Source of the DNA: Reyranella soli
GTDB lineage: Bacteria; Pseudomonadota; Alphaproteobacteria; Reyranellales; Reyranellaceae
Assembly: GCF_007992495.1 (NCBI RefSeq)
Contig: NZ_BKAJ01000023.1
Coordinates: 1 to 38,413, forward strand
Reading direction: 5' to 3'
DNA: 38,413 nucleotides
The position numbers and the translations under genes were made by a program. Positions 7,364 through 17,493 of the stretch are shown in pieces (within the stretch, counting starts at the first letter, position 1; every line of letters begins with the position of its first letter). The notes beneath the pieces were generated by a model. That model did no database searches, was not told where the DNA came from, and saw nothing but the letters and a program-made list of their open reading frames with translations.

Positions 7364-8272
7364 ATGCGCTTCATCGCTCCCATCCTGTGCCTGCTGCTGT
7401 CGCTTCTCGCTCTGCCGTTGAGGGCGGCCGATCGGCTCGACACCGTGCCACGCGTTGCCGTGATCTGCGCCTTCGAGCCTGAATGGAAAACTTTGAAGGC
7501 CAGCCTCGGCGAGCCCAAGAGCCACTATGCCAACGGCGTGGAGTTCGTGACCGGGACACTGTCGGGTCGCAAGGTTGTGTTGTTCCTGAGTGGCATCAGC
7601 ATGGTGAATGCGACCATGACCACGCAGCTCGCGCTCGATCGCTTCGACGTCGCCGGCATCGTGGTGAGCGGCATCGCCGGCGGCGTCGACCCCAACCTGC
7701 GGATCGGTGACGTCGCAGTGGCCGCGCGCTGGGGGCAGTATCTCGAAGCCGTGTTTGCGCGCGAGATCGACGGCAAGTTCCAGCCGCCGCCGTGGGCGAA
7801 GACGCCCTTTGCCAACTACGGCATGATCTTTCCGTCCGAGGTCTGGGCGCGTACGGCCAACGGGGAGGAGCGGCGTTTCTGGTTCGACGCCGATCCCGGC
7901 ATGCTCGCCGCCGCGGGCAAGCTCGGCGCGACCGAGCTCAAGCGTTGCACGGCCGAGGAGGCCTGCCTGCCCGGCACGCCGCGCGTCGTCGTCGGCGGCA
8001 ACGGCGTTTCCGGTGCAGCCTTCGTCGACAATGCCGCTTTCCGCGAATACGTGTTCAAAACCTTCGAAGCCCATGTCCTGGACATGGAAAGCGCTGCGGT
8101 CGCCATGGTAGCCTATGCCAACGGCGTGCCATTCATCGCTTTTCGCAGCCTCTCTGACCTTGCGGGCGGAAGCGAGGGGGTCAACCAGATCCGCACGTTC
8201 TTCCAGCTCGCATCGGACAATTCTGCCACCGTCGTGCAGCGGTTCCTGGCGCTCTGGACGCCGCCGCGGTGA
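7364..8272 (+). CDS. Exported purine nucleosidase/phosphorylase-family protein
   Basis: A 302-residue protein of the PNP/UDP phosphorylase superfamily, closest in pattern to 5'-methylthioadenosine/S-adenosylhomocysteine nucleosidases. It has a hydrophobic Sec signal (residues 1-22, ending LPLRAAD), so it is probably periplasmic, unlike the cytoplasmic MTA/SAH nucleosidase. Core motifs: VAVICAFEPEW near the start, GIAGGVDPNLRIGDV in the middle, DMESAAVAMVA at 240-250 (nucleoside-binding Met-Glu) and SLSDLAGG with D265 as the candidate catalytic acid. The start at 7364 is chosen because it immediately precedes the signal peptide. The sequence CTAEEACLPG forms an insertion compared with the compact cytoplasmic enzymes. 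The likely role is nucleoside salvage or detoxification outside the cytoplasm. Confidence 0.88.
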   Translation: MRFIAPILCLLLSLLALPLRAADRLDTVPRVAVICAFEPEWKTLKASLGEPKSHYANGVEFVTGTLSGRKVVLFLSGISMVNATMTTQLALDRFDVAGIVVSGIAGGVDPNLRIGDVAVAARWGQYLEAVFAREIDGKFQPPPWAKTPFANYGMIFPSEVWARTANGEERRFWFDADPGMLAAAGKLGATELKRCTAEEACLPGTPRVVVGGNGVSGAAFVDNAAFREYVFKTFEAHVLDMESAAVAMVAYANGVPFIAFRSLSDLAGGSEGVNQIRTFFQLASDNSATVVQRFLALWTPPR

Positions 8273-8293
8273 TCGCCTAAGTACCCTCGCATT

Positions 8294-9738
<1,445 letters not shown>

Positions 9739-9742
<4 letters not shown>

Positions 9743-10920
9743 GGATTCGCGAACCGCACCAGGTTCGCCGACAGCATGTCGGCGGACCACGACACGGCGA
9801 CGATCTGGCCGTCCGGCGTGCGGGCGATGTCGGTGAAGCTGCCGGGCGGGCTCTGCCAGCGGGTATTGCCGTCGACGCTGGCGCACACCACGAAGCAGAG
9901 CGGTCCGGCCGCGGCGCAGACGACGGCGGCCACGCCGTCGCCGTCGGCGATCAGCCGGCGCGTCTGGTCGAACGGCCATGGCGCCCGGCCCAGCACCTTG
10001 CCCTGTTCGTCGAGCCGCACCAGAGCCGGCGCGTTTGCCGTCTGGAAGACATCGATCGCGGAGACCCAGAAGCCGGGCAGAAGCACGAACGACGTGCCGA
10101 GCGTGTTGAAAGGCGAGCGGCCCTGCGGCGTGCCGTCGGCGGCAAAGCGCGCGACGGTCCACCGGCTGAGGCCTGACATTTGTCCGACTTCCTGGATGAT
10201 CGCCGACACACTGCCGTCCGGCTTGACGGCGAGGCCGTAGACGTCCTCCGGATAGGCCGGCCCCGGGCCGGCCTGCCAGGTGCGCTGGCCTGCCGTGTCG
10301 AACTTGCCGATCCACCAGTTGAAGGGATCGGGGCCGTAGCCGCCGCCTACCAGCAGCCCGTTATCGGCCGTCGGCAGGTAGAACCGGGTGCGATAGAAGG
10401 CGCCGGCGACGTCGGCGGCCGCCGGCAGGACCGAAGCGGCGCTCTGCACCTTGCCGTTCGCGTCGAGCCTGTAGAGCGTCGTCACCGAACGGTCGTCTTG
10501 CGGCAGGGCCACGCGGGTGTTCGAGCTCGACAGGAACACTGCCGCCTCGCCGGACGGGAAGGCGACGACGCCTAGCGATTCGGCATTGAAGCCGCTCGGC
10601 CCGACGCCGGCCTGCACGGGCAGCAGGGTGCGATACTTCTGCGTGCCCTCGCGCGTGTAGGCCAGCAGCTCGATATGCGCACTCCTGGCCGGCAGTATGC
10701 CGTCGGGCGACGGCTGGAAGCTCGAGCTCGCGACGTAGATCGAGCCGTCAGCGCCGACGGCAAGGCGGCCCGGAGGGCCGAGGCCCGACAATCGATGATC
10801 GGGCGGTGGCGGCAGGGCAATGTCGAGCGTGACGCGCGGCGCAGGTGGATCGGGAGATTGCGCGTGCGCCGCAGCCGAACCGCAGAGCAGGACGAGAAGG
10901 AAAACGGACGCAAGGCGCAT
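9739..10920 (-). CDS. Secreted beta-propeller-like unknown protein
   Basis: A protein of about 393 residues with a Sec signal peptide ([22 protein letters not shown]). Repeating strand-rich blocks such as [43 protein letters not shown] and [14 protein letters not shown] look like blades of a beta-propeller of the NHL/SMP-30 kind. No catalytic motif was recognised. The start is taken at 10920; an ATG four codons upstream (10932) is possible. It diverges from the lactonase-like gene with only about 48 nt between starts and overlaps gatB tail-to-tail. Confidence 0.8.
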
Positions 10921-10968
10921 GGCGCGAATCATATGTGCTACGCTTTGACCACGGAAGAGAGGAAGCAA

Positions 10969-11736
10969 ATGACGGCGAAGCTGTACGCCATGACTTGCGG
11001 CCGTCTGGTCGGCCGCCTGAAGGACATGATCGAAGGCGAGGACGGCCAGGTGGCCTTGCCCATCCCGTCCTATCTCATCGAGCATCCCAAGGGACGCGCG
11101 CTGTTCGACACCGGCATGCATCCGCAGTTGCGTACCGACGCCGCCGGCCGGATTGGCGAGCGCGCGGCCCGCATCTTCGGCTTCGAGCAGTACGGTGCCG
11201 AGGACGACGTGAAGTCCCGCCTGGAATCGATCGACCGCGATCCCGGCAAGGTCGACTACATCATCAATTCACATCTTCACTTCGACCATGCCGGTGGCAA
11301 CGAGTTGGTGCCCAACGCCACCATGGTCGTGCAGAAGCGCGAATGGCAGGCCGCGCAGGATCCCGAGACGGCGGCCAAGGTCGGCTTCTTTCGTGCCGAC
11401 TTCGACCATGGTCATCAGGTCAAGCAGGTCGAGGGCGAGCATGACGTGTTCGGCGACGGCAGCGTGGTGTGCATCCCGACATATGGCCACACGCCCGGCC
11501 ATCAGTCGCTCAGGGTGCGCACCGAGAAGGGCGAGGTCGTGATCACGGCCGACGCCTGCTACTTCTGCCGCACAATGCGCGAGCGCCGCCTGCCGCGCTT
11601 CGTCTATGACCGCGAGCAGATGCTGGCGTCGCTCGATCGGCTCGAGGCGCTGGAGAAGGGCGGGGCGAAGCTGTTCTTCGGCCACGATCCCGATTTCTGG
11701 AAGGACGTGCCCCAGGCGCCGGTGCCAGCGTTCTAG
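10969..11736 (+). CDS. Metallo-beta-lactamase-fold hydrolase, N-acyl homoserine lactonase-like
   Basis: A 255-residue cytoplasmic protein. The dinuclear-zinc motif H102-L-H104-F-D106-H107 (HLHFDHAGG) is followed by YGHTPGHQS near residue 174 and a later ADACYF aspartate. This layout is typical of AiiA-like lactonases. The likely reaction is hydrolysis of a lactone such as an acyl homoserine lactone, though the family is broad and the substrate is unproven. There is no signal peptide. The ATG at 10969 follows GAGAGGAAGC, a good ribosome binding site, which decides it over the longer open frame. It is divergent from the propeller protein. Confidence 0.88.
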   Translation: MTAKLYAMTCGRLVGRLKDMIEGEDGQVALPIPSYLIEHPKGRALFDTGMHPQLRTDAAGRIGERAARIFGFEQYGAEDDVKSRLESIDRDPGKVDYIINSHLHFDHAGGNELVPNATMVVQKREWQAAQDPETAAKVGFFRADFDHGHQVKQVEGEHDVFGDGSVVCIPTYGHTPGHQSLRVRTEKGEVVITADACYFCRTMRERRLPRFVYDREQMLASLDRLEALEKGGAKLFFGHDPDFWKDVPQAPVPAF

Positions 11737-11756
11737 GGCACGTCGCTTCGCGTAGA

Positions 11757-12893
11757 TCAGCCGTCGATCGGCAGGCCGAGCGCCATGCGGCCGGCGAGCT
11801 TCTGTTGCTGGCCATCCGTCAACGGATGGTAGCGCGCGCCCTGGACGTCGCGGAACGCGCGCTCCAGGCGCATGCTCTTGAAGAAGCCGGCGCCGCCTGC
11901 GGCGACCAGCGCCAGCTCGACCGTCTTGACCGCGCCGCGGGCGACCAGCGCGCGATGCTGGAAGACCTTGTTGGTGGTCTCGGGACCAGGCTGCGCCTGC
12001 TCCATGGTCTCGATCATGCTGCGATGGGCGATCTGCGTGGCGGCAAGCTCGGTGTCGAGCTGGCCGACCGCGTCGATCGTCTCCGGCTGCGTGCGCTTGG
12101 CGGCGGCCGCCACCGCGATGTCGCGCGCCGCCTCAGCGACGCCGGTATAGACGGCGTAGATCAGCGGGAACGCAACCATGGAGATCAGGTGGAACGACGG
12201 ATGCCAGACACCGGCCGGCCGGCGGGCGGCGATGGCGGCATCGGCCACAAACACGTTCGCGAGCTTGACGCTATGCGAGGCCGTGCCGCGCATGCCGAGC
12301 GTGTCCCAGGTCTCGACGATCGACACGCCGGACGCGTTCATCGGCACGCCGAACTGCAGCGCCGTCGGTCCTTCTGCCGTCTGTTCAACGGCGCCGGTCA
12401 TGAAGATGTTGGCCGACGGCGCGCCGCTGGCGAAGACCTTCAGGCCATTGACCTTGTACCCACCCTCGACCTTCTTGGCGGTGCCGGAGCCCGGCAGCCA
12501 GTCGGATCCGCCGGAGCTCAGGAGCTGCAGGCGCTCGGCGGCGACCCGCTTCAGCAGGCCGTCGGTGGGTGCTTTCTGGTAGCGCCAGCGCCAGGCGGCG
12601 GCCGCCACGGTGTGGGTGTGCATGGCCATGACCAGGGCGGTGGCGCCGCAATAATGCGCCAATTCGCGGAGCATATTTGCAAGCTCGACTCGGGACAGGC
12701 CGCCGCCGCCTAGCTCGGCCGGAACGGCCAGTCCGAGGAAACCATGGTCGCGCAGGGCTGCGATATTGGCGCCGACATAGCGGTTTTCGGCATCGCAGCG
12801 TTGGCCTTCCTCGGCGATCTGCGGGCCGAGCTTGGCGAGGTCGCTCAACCAGTCAGGGTAGGGGGAAGACTTGAGTAGGGGCTGTACAGACAT
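11757..12893 (-). CDS. Acyl-CoA dehydrogenase-family flavoprotein
   Basis: A 378-residue protein with the three-part acyl-CoA dehydrogenase fold: an N-terminal helical domain (GFLGLAVPAELGGGGLS), a middle beta domain (GGYKVNGLKVFASGAPSANIF, WDTLGMRGTASHSV) and a C-terminal helical domain (RLERAFRDVQGARYHPLTDGQQQ). The RaFRDvqgarYHP ending is shared with DszC-like monooxygenases and other non-canonical members. An obvious active-site glutamate was not identified, so dehydrogenase activity should not be assumed. FAD/FMN binding is expected. An AraC-type regulator is divergent with about 57 nt between starts, and probably controls it. Confidence 0.88.
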   Translation of the reverse strand: MSVQPLLKSSPYPDWLSDLAKLGPQIAEEGQRCDAENRYVGANIAALRDHGFLGLAVPAELGGGGLSRVELANMLRELAHYCGATALVMAMHTHTVAAAAWRWRYQKAPTDGLLKRVAAERLQLLSSGGSDWLPGSGTAKKVEGGYKVNGLKVFASGAPSANIFMTGAVEQTAEGPTALQFGVPMNASGVSIVETWDTLGMRGTASHSVKLANVFVADAAIAARRPAGVWHPSFHLISMVAFPLIYAVYTGVAEAARDIAVAAAAKRTQPETIDAVGQLDTELAATQIAHRSMIETMEQAQPGPETTNKVFQHRALVARGAVKTVELALVAAGGAGFFKSMRLERAFRDVQGARYHPLTDGQQQKLAGRMALGLPIDG

Positions 12894-12949
12894 GAATGCC
12901 TCTCTTCGGGTTGGCGACGCCTGTATCCTCGGCTAGAGGTTTTCGCACA

Positions 12950-13996
12950 ATGACCGCAATACCGCCGTCCTTTGCCGATCGGCCGCCCGGCACCGATGTC
13001 CTGGCGGACATGCTGCGCGCCGTCCGGCTGACCGGCGCCATCTTCCTGAAGGCCAGTTTCACAGAGCCGTTTGGGATTTTGTCGCCGCAACGCTACGACC
13101 CGGCGATCCCCATGGCGCACCTGCGCCATGTCAGCATCTTCCACTACGTTGCCAGCGGCGGTTGCATGATGGAGACGGCGGGCGGCGTGCGTCGCGAGCT
13201 CAAGCCCGGCGACCTGGTGCTCCTGCCGTTCGCCGCCGAGCACAAGCTGTGGCGCGGCGAGGCCGAGTTCGTGCCGGCCTCGAGCATCGTCAATCTCGAT
13301 TCCAAGGAAGGCGTCTGGTCATTCAGCCATGGCGGCGGCGGGACCGAGACGCGCTTCGTCTGCGGTTTCATCGAATCGGCGGAGATGATGTTCGCACCGA
13401 TGTTCCGCACGCTGCCCGAGATGCTGGTCGATCGCGCCGACGACGAGGCGGTGGGCTTGGGCATTGCCCGCACGATCGACGATCTACTGGCACGGGTCGA
13501 TTCCCTGACGCCGGGCGCCGAGGTGATCCTGGGCCGCATGATGGAGCTGCTGTTCGTCGAATTGCTGCGCCGCCATGCTGGCCGCCTGCCGGAGGGCAGC
13601 AAGGGCCTGTTCGCCGCATTGAACGATCCGCTGGTCGGCCGCGCCCTGCAGCTCATGCAGGCCGATCCGGCCCGTCGCTGGACGACCGACGATCTGGCCC
13701 GCGAAGCGGGCGCCTCGCGCACCGTGCTGGGCGAGCGCTTCAACGCCGTGCTGGGCAAGCCTCCCATCGAGTACCTGACGGGCTGGCGTATCCAGCTTGC
13801 CGCCGACCGCCTGCGCAACGGTCGCGACGCCATCGCCCGCATCGCCCTCGACAGCGGCTACGAATCGGAAGCGGCCTTCAACCGTGCCTTCAAGCGCGTC
13901 ACCGGCCTGACGCCGGGTCGCTGGCGCGAAGGCGGCGGCGACAGCCCGCCCCTGATGCCCCTGCAGTTCGGCCGATCTCCCTTCTCGGGAGCTTGA
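12950..13996 (+). CDS. AraC-family regulator with cupin sensor domain
   Basis: A 348-residue regulator. The N-terminal half is an AraC-type cupin ligand-binding domain (HVSIFHYVASGGCMME, LKPGDLVLLPFAAEHKL). The C-terminal 100 residues form the two helix-turn-helix motifs (WTTDDLAREAGASRTVLGERFNAVLGKPPIEYL and the IARIALDSGYESEAAFNRAFKR block). The frame is open to 12896, but that start would leave only 2 nt to the divergent acyl-CoA dehydrogenase start. The ATG at 12950 is therefore preferred and leaves a 56-nt control region. Local control of the divergent flavoprotein gene is the simplest inference; the ligand is unknown. Confidence 0.9.
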   Translation: MTAIPPSFADRPPGTDVLADMLRAVRLTGAIFLKASFTEPFGILSPQRYDPAIPMAHLRHVSIFHYVASGGCMMETAGGVRRELKPGDLVLLPFAAEHKLWRGEAEFVPASSIVNLDSKEGVWSFSHGGGGTETRFVCGFIESAEMMFAPMFRTLPEMLVDRADDEAVGLGIARTIDDLLARVDSLTPGAEVILGRMMELLFVELLRRHAGRLPEGSKGLFAALNDPLVGRALQLMQADPARRWTTDDLAREAGASRTVLGERFNAVLGKPPIEYLTGWRIQLAADRLRNGRDAIARIALDSGYESEAAFNRAFKRVTGLTPGRWREGGGDSPPLMPLQFGRSPFSGA

Positions 13997-14000
13997 CTCT

Positions 14001-14022
14001 CCTATTTATTATAATAAATAGG
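14001..14022. promoter_or_regulatory. Perfect 22-bp AT-rich palindrome, probable GntR operator
   Basis: CCTATTTATTA followed by its exact complement TAATAAATAGG forms a perfect 22-bp palindrome whose last base is 4 nt before the GntR-family start codon. It is strikingly AT-rich in a GC-rich genome. It contains TATAAT (14010-14015), and TTGACT at 13993-13998 lies 16 nt before TAAATA (14015-14020). A dimeric regulator bound here would block transcription, suggesting autoregulation. There is little room for a leader, so the mRNA could start near the ATG. Confidence 0.7.
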
Positions 14023-14026
14023 GTGA

Positions 14027-14824
14027 ATGGCATCCATCCGCACCCCCAAGCGCGGTGATCTCATGGTTGAGGAGATCAAGCGCTGGATCGCCGAGCGCCG
14101 GCTCGGACCGGGCGACAAGCTGCCCAAGGAAGACGAGCTTCAGGAACTGTTCGGCGTCAGCAAGGGTACGGCGCGCGAGGCGTTGAAATCGCTGGAAGTG
14201 CAGGGGCTGGTCACGGTGACCACAGGGCCGGCCGGCGGCGCCACGATTGGCGAGGTGCCGCTGGAGCGTGCCTTCCAGCTTTTGCAGAACTATCTCTTCT
14301 TCCGCGAACTCGACGTGGCGCAGATCTATGCCGTGCGCCGCCTGCTCGAGCCGGAGCTCGCGGCCGGCGCGGTGCCTCATCTGACCGAAGAGCATTTCGC
14401 GGCGCTTGAACGCAGCATCGAGACCTGCGCGCCGCATCCCGTCAGCGCTGAGCAGGCCTTGGCGCAGCGGCAGGAGGACCTGCACTTCCACGATGTGCTG
14501 GCGGCAGCCAACCCAAACATGCTGTTGCGCTTCATGTGCCAGGTCATCAACCACCTGCTGCGCTTTTCGGTAGCGATGGGCGATCAGAATTCGGCGGCGG
14601 GCCACAAGCTTGGTGAGACCAACGTGGCGGCGCACAGGCGTCTGCTGGCAGCGGCGCGGCGCGGCGATGTCAAGCAGGTGCGCAAACTCATGGTCGAGCA
14701 CATCGACGAGGCCGAACGCCACGTCCATCAGGTCGCCGCCGCGGTGCGCCGGCGCTTCGTGCTCGATTCGGAGCTGCAGACGCGCATCGCGCACCCCTCT
14801 TCGAAGAAGGAGAAGGCGAAATGA
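14027..14824 (+). CDS. GntR-family (FCD/FadR subfamily) transcription regulator
   Basis: A 265-residue regulator. The N-terminal winged helix (about 10-76) contains GPGDKLPKEDELQELFGVSKGTAREALKSLEVQGLV, a clear GntR signature. The C-terminal all-helical FCD effector domain (about 90-240) contains the usual LEPELAAGAVPHLTEEH and HRRLLAAARRGD blocks, which in relatives bind carboxylates, often with a metal. Its stop overlaps the start of the serine hydrolase by 4 nt (ATGA), so the two are translationally coupled and the regulator probably controls its own operon through the palindrome at 14001-14022. The C-terminal tail is lysine-rich. Confidence 0.92.
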   Translation: MASIRTPKRGDLMVEEIKRWIAERRLGPGDKLPKEDELQELFGVSKGTAREALKSLEVQGLVTVTTGPAGGATIGEVPLERAFQLLQNYLFFRELDVAQIYAVRRLLEPELAAGAVPHLTEEHFAALERSIETCAPHPVSAEQALAQRQEDLHFHDVLAAANPNMLLRFMCQVINHLLRFSVAMGDQNSAAGHKLGETNVAAHRRLLAAARRGDVKQVRKLMVEHIDEAERHVHQVAAAVRRRFVLDSELQTRIAHPSSKKEKAK

Positions 14825-15912
14825 CCGGACGCAACATCGGCCGCCGGCAGGCGGTCATCGGTACGGGAGCGGCAGTCATGACGACGGCAGCGATGGGACG
14901 CGCGATGGCGGCGGACGGTGACATGGCGACACGTCTCGCCGGCCTGGAGAAAGACGGCCGCGTGTTCGGCCTGCACACCCTGCTGGTCTGGAAGAGCGGG
15001 CGCATGGTGTTCGAGCACTACGGAACGGGCGAGGACGAGATCCGGGGAGAGCCGCTCGGCAAGGTGACCTTTGGGCCGGACGTGCTGCACGACCTGCGTT
15101 CGGTCAGCAAGAGCATCGTCGGCATGCTCTATGGCATCGCACTTGCCGACGGCAAGGTGCCGCTGCCGGAAGCGAGGCTTTACGATCAGTTCCCGCAATA
15201 TGCCGACCTGGCAAGCCAGCCGGCGCGTGAGCGGATCACCGTTGCGCACGTGCTCAGCATGACGATGGGCGTCGAGTGGGACGAGCTCACCCTTCCGTAT
15301 CCCGATCCGCGCAACAGCGAGATCGCGATGGAGGCTGCCGCCGATCGTTATCGCTACGTGCTGTCCTGCCCGATCATCGGTCCGCCCGGCATGAAGTGGA
15401 TCTACAACGGCGGCGCCACGGCGCTGCTTGGCTACCTGATCACCCGCGGCACCGGCGAGAAGCTGCCGGACTATGCGCGACGCGTCCTGTTCGATCCGAT
15501 GGGGGCGGGACCGACCGAATGGTCGCACGGCAATGACGGCGAGACGATTGCCGCATCGGGCCTGCGCCTGCGGCCGCGCGATCTCGTCAATGTCGGCAGG
15601 ATAGTGCTGGCCAATGGCGTCTGGCAGGGCCGCCAGCTGGTGCCGGCGAAGTGGCTGGAGCAGTCGACGACACAGGCCGTCGTCATCGACGGTCCCTCCG
15701 GCTACGGCTGGCATTGGTATCTGCTGTCGCCGCAGGATGGCGGCGCGCGCACGATCGGCGCGGCGGGGTGGGGCGGCCAGCGACTGTACGTCATGCCGGG
15801 GCTCGACCTCGTCGTGGCGATGAACTGCGGCAACTATTGGAAGTCGGGCATGGACCAGCGTCGCGTTGCCGACGTGCTGCTGAAGGAACTTGTGCTGCCG
15901 GCGGTGATGTAG
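14821..15912 (+). CDS. Exported serine hydrolase (class C beta-lactamase family)
   Basis: A 363-residue member of the serine beta-lactamase/esterase (AmpC-like) family. The N-terminus carries twin arginines (R8-R9) before an alanine/glycine-rich core and MAADG, suggesting Tat export. The nucleophile motif S94-V-S-K97 (SxxK) is clear. The segment KWIYNGGATALLGYLI follows as the second motif region, and GWGGQRLYVMPGLDLVV as the third. Such proteins are often esterases, peptidases or amidases rather than true beta-lactamases. It is coupled to the upstream GntR regulator, so its substrate is probably connected with that regulator's ligand. Confidence 0.9.
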   Translation: MTGRNIGRRQAVIGTGAAVMTTAAMGRAMAADGDMATRLAGLEKDGRVFGLHTLLVWKSGRMVFEHYGTGEDEIRGEPLGKVTFGPDVLHDLRSVSKSIVGMLYGIALADGKVPLPEARLYDQFPQYADLASQPARERITVAHVLSMTMGVEWDELTLPYPDPRNSEIAMEAAADRYRYVLSCPIIGPPGMKWIYNGGATALLGYLITRGTGEKLPDYARRVLFDPMGAGPTEWSHGNDGETIAASGLRLRPRDLVNVGRIVLANGVWQGRQLVPAKWLEQSTTQAVVIDGPSGYGWHWYLLSPQDGGARTIGAAGWGGQRLYVMPGLDLVVAMNCGNYWKSGMDQRRVADVLLKELVLPAVM

Positions 15913-15922
15913 TCTCGCCGGA

Positions 15923-16014
15923 CCGCGGGCCTCCAGGCCCGCTCATAATCATGAGCGAGCCAGAGGCTCGCGGTCCAGAAGACGAAGATCATGAGCGGGC
16001 CTGGAGGCCCGCGG
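15923..16014. repeat. Triple-hairpin intergenic repeat
   Basis: Two perfect 24-nt arms, 15923-15946 and 15991-16014, are reverse complements. Each arm is itself a hairpin (GCGGGCCT-N2-AGGCCCGC and its mate). The centre holds a third hairpin, GCGAGCC-aga-GGCTCGC. It lies between the convergent serine hydrolase and VOC-like gene, so it could serve as a bidirectional terminator. The central gaggctcgcggtcc block recurs at about 33022-33034. Confidence 0.75.
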
Positions 16015-16025
16015 GCCGGCAAGAC

Positions 16026-16778
16026 TCAATTCTGCGGCAAGAACTCGAACATCAGGCCGCCCGACTGGTCGGGACCCGTCAGCACGCGATCGCCTTCGGC
16101 CAGGGCGAAGGGCACGTTGTTGGCGCGCAGCAGGGCCTGCAAGGGCCGCGCGCGCTCGACGGCGATGGTGACACCGACGATCGCCGGCAGCTCCTGCGGT
16201 GCAATCGCCTCAATCGCCTTGTATTCGCTCTGATAGGCGGCCGCCGACCAGATCAGCAATTCGACGGTGCCGGTCTTCACCAGCAGGCAGCCGTCGAGGA
16301 TCTCCTCGACCTTGGCGCTCCACTTCTCTTTCAGCGCCTTGGCGATCTCCTTGGGGTTCTCGGCGACGGCATGCACTGCCATCATCGCCAATGCGCCGTT
16401 GGGATGAACGATCCATTCCGGCTCCATGAAGGCATCGGGCGTCTCATGGCGCACCGGGAACCAGGGCAGGGGCCCATCACTTTCGCCGACCACGACGCCG
16501 GCATCGACCTCGTAACCGTCGTTGGTTTCCCAGGCGTGCGTGCGCTCCTCGCCCTCGAGCTCGGTGACGTTTGCCGCAACCGCGATGACGGGCGGCTCGC
16601 CCTGCAGCAGCTCGAGGTAGTTGGGCACGTCGTCCTGGTCGGGCTGGAAGCAGATGCAGCGCGGCTCGACGCCTTCCGGCGTCAGGTTGAAGCCGAGCTG
16701 CTGCAGCCGGGTCGCGGCCGACTCCGGGTCGGTCAGGGTCAGGGAGAGGTGATCGATGTCGCGCGCCGAAATCTTCAT
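16026..16778 (-). CDS. Glyoxalase-like (VOC superfamily) protein
   Basis: A 250-residue cytoplasmic protein resembling glyoxalase-like domain proteins with two VOC modules. It opens with ARDIDHLSLTLTDPESAATRLQQLGFNLTPEG, a typical VOC first module, and continues with CFQPDQDDVPNYLELLQGE. The second half ends IVGVTIAVERARPLQALLRANNVPFALAEGDRVL. A function cannot be named. The start ATG at 16778 places the VOC strand directly at the N-terminus. It converges on the serine hydrolase across the triple-hairpin repeat and diverges from the GST gene. Confidence 0.8.
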   Translation of the reverse strand: MKISARDIDHLSLTLTDPESAATRLQQLGFNLTPEGVEPRCICFQPDQDDVPNYLELLQGEPPVIAVAANVTELEGEERTHAWETNDGYEVDAGVVVGESDGPLPWFPVRHETPDAFMEPEWIVHPNGALAMMAVHAVAENPKEIAKALKEKWSAKVEEILDGCLLVKTGTVELLIWSAAAYQSEYKAIEAIAPQELPAIVGVTIAVERARPLQALLRANNVPFALAEGDRVLTGPDQSGGLMFEFLPQN

Positions 16779-16849
16779 GCCCGCTCATACAGGCTTAACC
16801 GGGGCTCACTCAAGTGCGATGCTGTGACCTCGATCAATTGGGAGAGACC

Positions 16850-17476
16850 ATGTCAAAACTGACGCTTTACGGCATCTGGCTGAGCGGACCGACCTACAAG
16901 GCCGGTTTGGCGCTGTCGCTGATGGGCCAGCCCTTCGCCTACAAGCATGTCGACCTGCGGGCCGGCGCGCACAAGCAGCCGGAGTATCTCGCCGTCAACC
17001 GCTTCGGGCAGGTGCCGGCGCTGGTCGATGGCGACCTGAAGCTCTGCCAGTCGGGCTCGATCCTGCTCTATCTCGCCGACAAGTTCGGCAAGATGGGCGG
17101 CAAGACGCCCGAGGAGAAGGCGCGGGTGCGCGAATGGCTGTTCTGGGAGTTCGACAGGCTCGCCCCCAACGTCTACCGCCCGCGCGCCATGAAGCGCGGC
17201 TTCATGAAGCTGGACGACAACCTCTACCAGCTCTACAGCGGCCTTGCGGGCGATGCGCTGAAGGTGCTGGACGCCTCGTTGGCGACGTCGGCCTTCCTGG
17301 TCGGCAACGAGCCGACCGTGGCCGACGTCGCGGTCTACGGCGACGTGTCCTATGCCGGCGAAGCCGCCATCGACCTTGCGTCCTATGCCAACATCAAGGC
17401 GTGGATGGAGCGCATGGAGAAGCTGCCGGGCTTCAAGAAGTACGAGGACGTGCTGCCCAAGCAGGACGCTGCTTAG
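16850..17476 (+). CDS. Glutathione S-transferase family protein
   Basis: A 208-residue GST-fold protein with a thioredoxin-like N-terminal domain (about 1-78: SKLTLYGIWLSGPTYKAGLALSLMG, then FGQVPALVDGDLKLCQSGSILLYLADKFG, with the conserved cis-proline and the QSGSI glutathione-gamma-glutamyl site). An all-helical C-terminal domain (about 90-205) follows. The start ATG at 16850 follows GGGAGAG. The usual N-terminal catalytic Ser/Cys is replaced by a WLSGPTYK segment, so S12 is the likely candidate. The substrate is unknown. Confidence 0.9.
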   Translation: MSKLTLYGIWLSGPTYKAGLALSLMGQPFAYKHVDLRAGAHKQPEYLAVNRFGQVPALVDGDLKLCQSGSILLYLADKFGKMGGKTPEEKARVREWLFWEFDRLAPNVYRPRAMKRGFMKLDDNLYQLYSGLAGDALKVLDASLATSAFLVGNEPTVADVAVYGDVSYAGEAAIDLASYANIKAWMERMEKLPGFKKYEDVLPKQDAA

Positions 17477-17493
17477 TCGAGGACTGTCATCTC

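Noticed and set aside
14821..15912. True beta-lactamase (antibiotic resistance) role for the class C-like hydrolases
   Set aside because: The SxxK motif alone is shared with esterases and peptidases, the second motif is not the standard YxN/YSN form, and neither gene has an ampR-type neighbour.
16824..16837. GTGACCTCGATCAA as a third FNR box
   Set aside because: It matches only eight of ten fixed bases and sits 12 nt from the GST start, overlapping the ribosome binding region, so it is a poor activator position.
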